Source: GCA-002701945 sp964442015 | GTDB lineage: Bacteria; Fidelibacterota; Marinisomatia; Marinisomatales; TCS55 | Direction: 5' to 3' | NCBI GenBank assembly: GCA_964442015.1 | Contig: CAYTYA010000064.1 | Span: forward strand, 1-10,013 | Length of the DNA stretch: 10,013 nt | Part shown: piece after piece, positions 5,902 to 10,013 of the stretch | Layout: the number at the start of each line of letters is the position of its first letter | How positions within the stretch are numbered: position 1 is the first letter of the stretch | Made by a program: the position numbers and the translations under genes | Notes under the pieces: generated by a model | Seen by the model: only the letters and a program-made list of their open reading frames with translations | Databases searched by the model: none | Told to the model about the DNA's origin: nothing

Positions 5902-7965
5902 TTAATTACTAAATACTGTTTTCATAATAATTTCAAGATCCATCGTAAAGCTTTGATTTTGAACATAATAATGATCCAATGCCAGTCTATCTTCAGAGTT
6001 GAATTTTATAGATCTAATTCTTTCCAATCCAGTTAGTCCAGGTTGACATATCAATTTTGGATTTGGCTGTGTGGTCTCAAACATTGCTGAGCCAACTAAG
6101 CTTAGGTACCCCATTAGAACTGAAAAAAACAAAGGTAACTCTCTAATAAAACGATTTCTGACATTGAAGATAGTTACATCAATCTTATTACCTTCTATAC
6201 CCCAGTATTGCTTTTTTCTACCTTTTTTTAATAAAAGTAATAATAAAATAATTGGACTAAATATAATTAACGTAAATAAAGAAATACTCAAATCAAAAAC
6301 ACGTTTTGTAAATCTATGCAAACTATAAAACAGACTATATTCAATATTTAAGAAAGATAAGTCTCCAATATCTTCAATCGATGCCTTTCCTAATAATATT
6401 TCTTGCTTCCTAGGTATCATTCGGTATGTTAATCGTAAATCTTTAGTTTGATTCATTAAATTCAAAATTTCTTTATTCGTAAATGCGCTAGTTGAAAATA
6501 TTAATTCTCTAATACGATATTTAACAACAAGATCGCGTAAATCAGATAGTTGACCGATAAAATCTATAGGAAGCAGATTGTCTTCTTCAGGTAATTTTTC
6601 ATCAATAATGCCTATTAACTCTAAACCTGTATCAAATCTCTTAATTAAACTTCCAGCAATCCTTAACCCCTCATCGTCAGCGCCAACAATAAATGTTTTT
6701 CTAGTAAACAGAATTGGGTTTTTCTGCTTTACATGATTCAGAAGCCCTCTTGCCATTAAGAAATGGACTAAAACTCGCCAACCAGGAATAAGAATAGAAA
6801 TAATTGCTGATCCAAAAATGATTACAAATCGTGAAAAAGCATATTGTTTAAAAAAGTATGTAAATGCAACAGCCAAAAAAAAGCCAGTTATTGAAGAAAT
6901 AATTGCGCGCGAATAAGATAAAATATATCGATTATACAATTGGAAGATAGAACCAACACTGATCCAGAATAAAATATATATAGCTGGAACTAACCCTTTA
7001 CTTATTGTTATTGGTTCAAAATTAGAAAACCGCATAGAAATAGCAATTAAAAAAGCCATTAGAATTACAATAGAGTCTATTGTAACAGAAAGAATCTGTG
7101 ACCGTTTTTCACCAACCATTGAAAGAAATTTTCGCATATATATCCCGCAACGTATTGCAAATTTCATCAACCATCCTGCTCCAAATGAAAAATGTTTATC
7201 CACAAATAATATCATCGCATTATAAAAGGCATTTATACTATCGAAAGGCGCAGATTTAACTGATTCTCCTTGATAATGAATTATTTGCGTTTTGGGTACA
7301 TAATGTACCTCATAATTGTTATTCCATATTCGAGAGCAAAGATCTAAATCCTCACCAAACATGTAAAAACGCTCATCAAAGCCTTTCAATTCATGGAACA
7401 AAAATGATCTAATGAACATGCAAGACCCGCTAATTGCATCAACACTCGATATTTGATCTTCATCAAGATATGTAAGGTTATATTTTCCTGCCCACTTGGA
7501 TTTTGGAAAAAGACGGCTTAATCCTAGTAATTTTGGTAAAGCAACGCTTAAAGTGGGAAAGGAACGTTTACATGCCAATTGTAACGTTCCATCCGCATTA
7601 AGTATTTTTGGACCAACCATACCAACATTAGGGTTTTCTTCAAGATAATCTTTCAATGTAGAGATTGTTTCCTCTTGAATAATTGTATCCGGATTTAAAA
7701 TTAGATAATATTTTCCTTTCGATAAAGCCGCAGCCTGATTAATTGCCCTACCAAACCCAATATTCTCTTTATTCTGAATAATCTTAATTTGCCGTAAATG
7801 ACTATATCTTTCTTTGAGATATGGAACCGTGTTATCAAATGAATTATTATCAATAATAATCATTTCAAAATCACTGAAATCAGATTTAATTATAGAATCA
7901 ATCGCATGAGCTATATACTGACGCACATTATAACTAACAATTAGTAATGATATAGTATTCTTCAT
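5902..7965 (-). CDS. Fusion protein: GT2 glycosyltransferase + WcaJ-type membrane sugar transferase with degenerate catalytic domain
   Basis: This 687-residue fusion belongs to lipid-linked polysaccharide assembly at the inner membrane. Residues 1 to about 285 form a rhamnosyltransferase-like GT2 domain: LLIVSYNV (7-14), IIIDNNSFDNT, NIGFGRAIN, LNPDT (90-94, metal-binding D93), GSCMFIR and FGEDLDLC (203-210; E205, D206). About four hydrophobic segments follow (first at about 291-312), then a Rossmann-like region beginning TFIVGADDEGLRIAGSLI, as in polyprenyl-phosphate hexose-1-phosphate transferases. The C-terminal unit (about 550-687) opens with TKRVFDL and a hydrophobic hairpin and keeps QPGLTGL. 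Its usual KFRxM block and LDELPQ catalytic segment are shortened and changed: FIRELPLFF has R608 in place of the Asp of the Asp-Glu dyad, and VGPRP has become VGSAM (624-628). The domain is about 135 residues against a usual 190 or so. The GT2 part looks active. The start is 6 nt after the upstream stop. Confidence 0.88.
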   Translation of the reverse strand: MKNTISLLIVSYNVRQYIAHAIDSIIKSDFSDFEMIIIDNNSFDNTVPYLKERYSHLRQIKIIQNKENIGFGRAINQAAALSKGKYYLILNPDTIIQEETISTLKDYLEENPNVGMVGPKILNADGTLQLACKRSFPTLSVALPKLLGLSRLFPKSKWAGKYNLTYLDEDQISSVDAISGSCMFIRSFLFHELKGFDERFYMFGEDLDLCSRIWNNNYEVHYVPKTQIIHYQGESVKSAPFDSINAFYNAMILFVDKHFSFGAGWLMKFAIRCGIYMRKFLSMVGEKRSQILSVTIDSIVILMAFLIAISMRFSNFEPITISKGLVPAIYILFWISVGSIFQLYNRYILSYSRAIISSITGFFLAVAFTYFFKQYAFSRFVIIFGSAIISILIPGWRVLVHFLMARGLLNHVKQKNPILFTRKTFIVGADDEGLRIAGSLIKRFDTGLELIGIIDEKLPEEDNLLPIDFIGQLSDLRDLVVKYRIRELIFSTSAFTNKEILNLMNQTKDLRLTYRMIPRKQEILLGKASIEDIGDLSFLNIEYSLFYSLHRFTKRVFDLSISLFTLIIFSPIILLLLLLKKGRKKQYWGIEGNKIDVTIFNVRNRFIRELPLFFSVLMGYLSLVGSAMFETTQPNPKLICQPGLTGLERIRSIKFNSEDRLALDHYYVQNQSFTMDLEIIMKTVFSN

Positions 7966-7971
7966 ATAATA

Positions 7972-8688
7972 TTATTTATGCCAACCAAAAATTTTCCATA
8001 TTCTCATTCGCCAGATCACAATAATAGCTTCAAACATAATTTTTTTAGACATTTTTGATTCACCAATAGTTCTATCTGAAAAGATTATTGGATATTCTAT
8101 TATACTAAATTTCTTTTGCCATGCTCTCCAATTCATCTCAATCTGAAAAGAGTATCCTTGGGATTTAACTCCATTAAGATCAATAGAGTTAAGTACTTTC
8201 CTCTTCCAGGCTTTATAACCGCCTGTTGAATCTTTAATAGGTAATCCAGTTACAAGTCGAGCATAAACATTAGCACCATAACTAAGTAGCAACCTCTTAA
8301 TTGGCCAATGAACTACGCTAACTCCATTTATATATCTACTCCCAATTACCAAATCATAATTATTGAGTAGCCTTACCATCTCTATAATTTCTTTTGGATC
8401 ATGAGATAAATCAGCATCCATCTGAATAATATTATCATAATCTCTATTTAATGCCCAATTAAAACCGTATTTATAGGCAGTACCCAGACCTGCTTTTCCA
8501 GGGCGCTCTTCCAAAAATAAATTTTTATATTTCAGCTGTAGCTCTTTAACTAGATTAGCTGTCCCATCAGGTGAATTATCATCAATAATTAAGATATGAT
8601 AATCTTGATTAACGCTAAAAACACTCTCTACAAGAGATATTATATTTTTCTTTTCATTATATGTTGGCGAAATAATCAATGTGTTCAT
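7972..8688 (-). CDS. DPM1-like polyprenyl-phosphate glycosyltransferase (GT2)
   Basis: The product should transfer a sugar, mannose in the best-known members, from a nucleotide sugar to polyprenyl phosphate on the cytoplasmic face, giving a lipid-linked donor. The 238-residue GT-A domain shows IISPTYNEKKNI (5-16), IIDDNSPDGTA (34-44), RPGKAGLGTAYKYGF (62-76), the DXD motif in QMDADLSHDP (89-98), VIGSRY (114-119), DSTGGYKAW (153-161), YSFQIEM (179-185) and FSDRTIGESKMS (203-214). These are DPM1/Ppm1 signatures. It ends after the catalytic domain without the C-terminal membrane helices of the GtrB-type branch, like the soluble DPM1 form. Its ATG overlaps the rfbD-like stop as ATGA, indicating translational coupling. 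No GT-C transferase that would use the product is in view. Glucosyl- or other sugar specificity cannot be excluded. Confidence 0.9.
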   Translation of the reverse strand: MNTLIISPTYNEKKNIISLVESVFSVNQDYHILIIDDNSPDGTANLVKELQLKYKNLFLEERPGKAGLGTAYKYGFNWALNRDYDNIIQMDADLSHDPKEIIEMVRLLNNYDLVIGSRYINGVSVVHWPIKRLLLSYGANVYARLVTGLPIKDSTGGYKAWKRKVLNSIDLNGVKSQGYSFQIEMNWRAWQKKFSIIEYPIIFSDRTIGESKMSKKIMFEAIIVIWRMRIWKIFGWHK

Positions 8689-9551
8689 AATAACGAAACC
8701 ATTTTATCTAATGCTTTGTGAATTGGAAGAGGTTCTATACCTAAATCTAATTCAATCTTATTAGTGTATAAACCACTTTTCAAAGGCCTTTGTGCTAACC
8801 AATTTAGTTCAGGCGTAGTAATCGGCTTGATTAATTCTCTATCAAGACTAAATGCAGATGCTATCATTTTTGCAAATTCAAGTCGATTCAAAAAGTCTCC
8901 ACCTCCATAGTGATATAGACCGCTAATATTTTTTTCAATAATCATCGAGATTACATTTGCAAGATCATTTGTCCAAGTAGGATTATTCCACTGATCATTC
9001 ACGACTGTGATTATTTGTTTCCTTTTAAGTGAATCAACGACCCAATTAACAAAACTTGCTTTTGTTCTATCATTATAACTGAAAATAATATTCGAACGTA
9101 AAATAACCCAGTCTATATCAGATTCTTGAATCAAATTTTCACCATATAATTTAGTTTTACCATAAACACTAACAGGGTTTACTTTGTCATCTTCAGAGTA
9201 AGGGCCCTTTTCTCCATCAAAAACATAATCTGTTGATATATAGATGAATTTTCCTCTAAAATTTCTAAGCAAGTTTTCCGTTGCCCTAACATTTACATCA
9301 AAGGCAATTTCAGGATCTTTTTCACATCCATCTACATCTGTCATCGCTGCAAGATGAATAATTATATCTGGTTTATAATTATGAATCAATTCTTCAACAT
9401 TTTTTTGATTTGTAATATCAAGCTCCATGGAATGATATTTTTCAGTTGTAGTTATAATTCTACCAGTTGCTAATATCGATTTATTTGAAAGAACTTCACA
9501 TAATGAAGCACCTAATTGACCAAATGCTCCTGTAATTAATATTTTTTTCAT
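8685..9551 (-). CDS. rfbD: RmlD-like dTDP-4-dehydrorhamnose reductase (extended SDR)
   Basis: This is a predicted cytoplasmic NAD(P)H-dependent reductase for the last step of dTDP-L-rhamnose synthesis. The 288 residues match the family length (about 285-300). Seen are the nucleotide-binding ILITGAFGQLG (4-14), DIIIHLAAMTDVDGCE (62-77), ISTDYVFDG (105-113), the catalytic YGKTK (Y130, K134), VVNDQWNNPTWTNDLA (183-198) and a C-terminal RPLKSGLYTNK (255-265). All are typical of the RmlD branch of extended SDRs. Related members act on other deoxysugars or are MAT2B-like, and rmlA, rmlB and rmlC are not in the window, so the exact substrate is less sure than the family. The gene lies 6 nt after the DUF4837 stop and overlaps the DPM1-like start. 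A rhamnosyltransferase-like GT2 domain two genes downstream is consistent with rhamnose supply. Confidence 0.85.
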   Translation of the reverse strand: MKKILITGAFGQLGASLCEVLSNKSILATGRIITTTEKYHSMELDITNQKNVEELIHNYKPDIIIHLAAMTDVDGCEKDPEIAFDVNVRATENLLRNFRGKFIYISTDYVFDGEKGPYSEDDKVNPVSVYGKTKLYGENLIQESDIDWVILRSNIIFSYNDRTKASFVNWVVDSLKRKQIITVVNDQWNNPTWTNDLANVISMIIEKNISGLYHYGGGDFLNRLEFAKMIASAFSLDRELIKPITTPELNWLAQRPLKSGLYTNKIELDLGIEPLPIHKALDKMVSLL

Positions 9552-9557
9552 AATTCG

Positions 9558-10013
9558 TTATTTATTATCAACAATAAATGATTTAGCAATAAGATCTAAT
9601 TGCTGTAATAGAATTACTTTATTATTTCCTGGGTGAAATATCATTGCATGTATATAATAAGTTCTATCAGTAATCCCATCATAAAATAAATAAGCTAAAA
9701 ATGGTCCACCTTGCGCATCATTAATAGACTCCCATAATCCATTAACTTTCCAAGCAAGCCGCTGATTGAATCGATTTGTAGTATTTAATTCAAAATAATT
9801 TTCACTATATTGAATATTCTCGAAATACTCTAAAGGAAAATCCATTATAAATTCTTTTGCTGATTCATAATTTTCAACTATCGCACCATCCCTCCAATGT
9901 ACTGCAAGCCATCGAAAAGGCATTTCTTGACCAATCCAGAATAATTGTTGTTCTGAACTATCTGTAATAACCTCATAACCCCAAGGTATTTTTATACTCC
10001 ATCCATAATCTTC
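9558..10013 (-). CDS. DUF4837 family protein, C-terminal 151 residues, cut by right edge
   Basis: The minus-strand frame is open from the right edge to the TAA at 9560-9558, giving 151 residues. The methionine at 9923 is internal: the 30 codons before it are open and fit the family (SIKIPWGYEVI and LFWIGQE). The rest holds RWLAVHWRDG, LAWKVNGLWES, AQGGPFLAYLFYD, YIHAMIFHPGNNK and LLQQLDLIAKSF, which resemble DUF4837 as I remember it (a glycine-rich GGPF block followed by an APGxxK-like segment). Full-length members are about 330 residues and usually start with a lipoprotein signal, which would lie outside the window. Function is unknown; envelope location is inferred from the family. It is the first visible gene of the minus-strand operon, 6 nt before the rfbD-like gene. 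Confidence 0.75.
   Translation of the reverse strand, partial: EDYGWSIKIPWGYEVITDSSEQQLFWIGQEMPFRWLAVHWRDGAIVENYESAKEFIMDFPLEYFENIQYSENYFELNTTNRFNQRLAWKVNGLWESINDAQGGPFLAYLFYDGITDRTYYIHAMIFHPGNNKVILLQQLDLIAKSFIVDNK

Noticed and set aside
6071..6328. 85-residue plus-strand open frame opposite the degenerate transferase domain; considered as a sign that the region is another gene
   Set aside because: The minus-strand frame is continuous with recognisable transferase motifs on both sides, and the plus-strand peptide resembles nothing.
1..10013. Search for mobile elements, CRISPR arrays, tRNA/rRNA genes, riboswitches, toxin-antitoxin or defence genes
   Set aside because: No repeats, attachment-like sites or RNA folds were evident by eye, and coding sequence fills nearly the whole window; no intergenic stretch exceeds about 115 bp.

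Overview
The window is A+T-rich bacterial chromosome of ordinary gene density, roughly one third G+C by eye. The likely source is a marine member of the FCB group, possibly Candidatus Marinimicrobia/SAR406. The reasons are the low G+C, a membrane-anchored SurA/PpiD-type foldase ending in an FCB-like DNR tail, a DUF4837 protein, a family-5 uracil-DNA glycosylase and the absence of Shine-Dalgarno sequences before almost every start. This placement is inference, because no marker gene is present. The run of exactly 100 N shows that the window comes from a scaffolded assembly.

Left part (1-4543). A family-5 uracil-DNA glycosylase runs off the left edge on the minus strand. It diverges, across about 115 bp, from a rightward group of three genes: a PpiD/SurA-like peptidyl-prolyl isomerase, the carboxyltransferase (beta) subunit of a methylcrotonyl-CoA-type carboxylase, and a 10-TM EamA/DMT transporter. 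The carboxyltransferase is interrupted by the N gap. That gap is out of frame, and comparison with the family suggests it hides about 140 residues.

Right part (4522-10013). Six tightly packed minus-strand genes look like one operon. In transcription order they are a DUF4837 protein (cut by the right edge), an RmlD-like dTDP-4-dehydrorhamnose reductase, a DPM1-like polyprenyl-phosphate glycosyltransferase, a GT2 glycosyltransferase fused to a WcaJ-type polyprenyl-phosphate sugar transferase, accA, and a YbgC-like hotdog thioesterase. Junctions are 6 nt, ATGA overlap, 6 nt, 1 nt and a TAATG overlap. The last gene of this operon overlaps the end of the EamA gene tail-to-tail by 22 bp.

Functionally the window joins cell-envelope work (outer-membrane protein folding, lipid-linked sugar assembly, deoxysugar synthesis) with acyl-CoA carboxylation (AccA for fatty-acid synthesis, an MCC-type enzyme for leucine/isoprenoid catabolism). 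The least ordinary item is the fusion protein at 5902-7965. Its C-terminal sugar-transferase domain has lost several hallmark catalytic positions and a stretch of about 25-30 residues, so it may be a non-catalytic or re-purposed phosphoglycosyltransferase. I saw no mobile element, CRISPR array, RNA gene or defence system.
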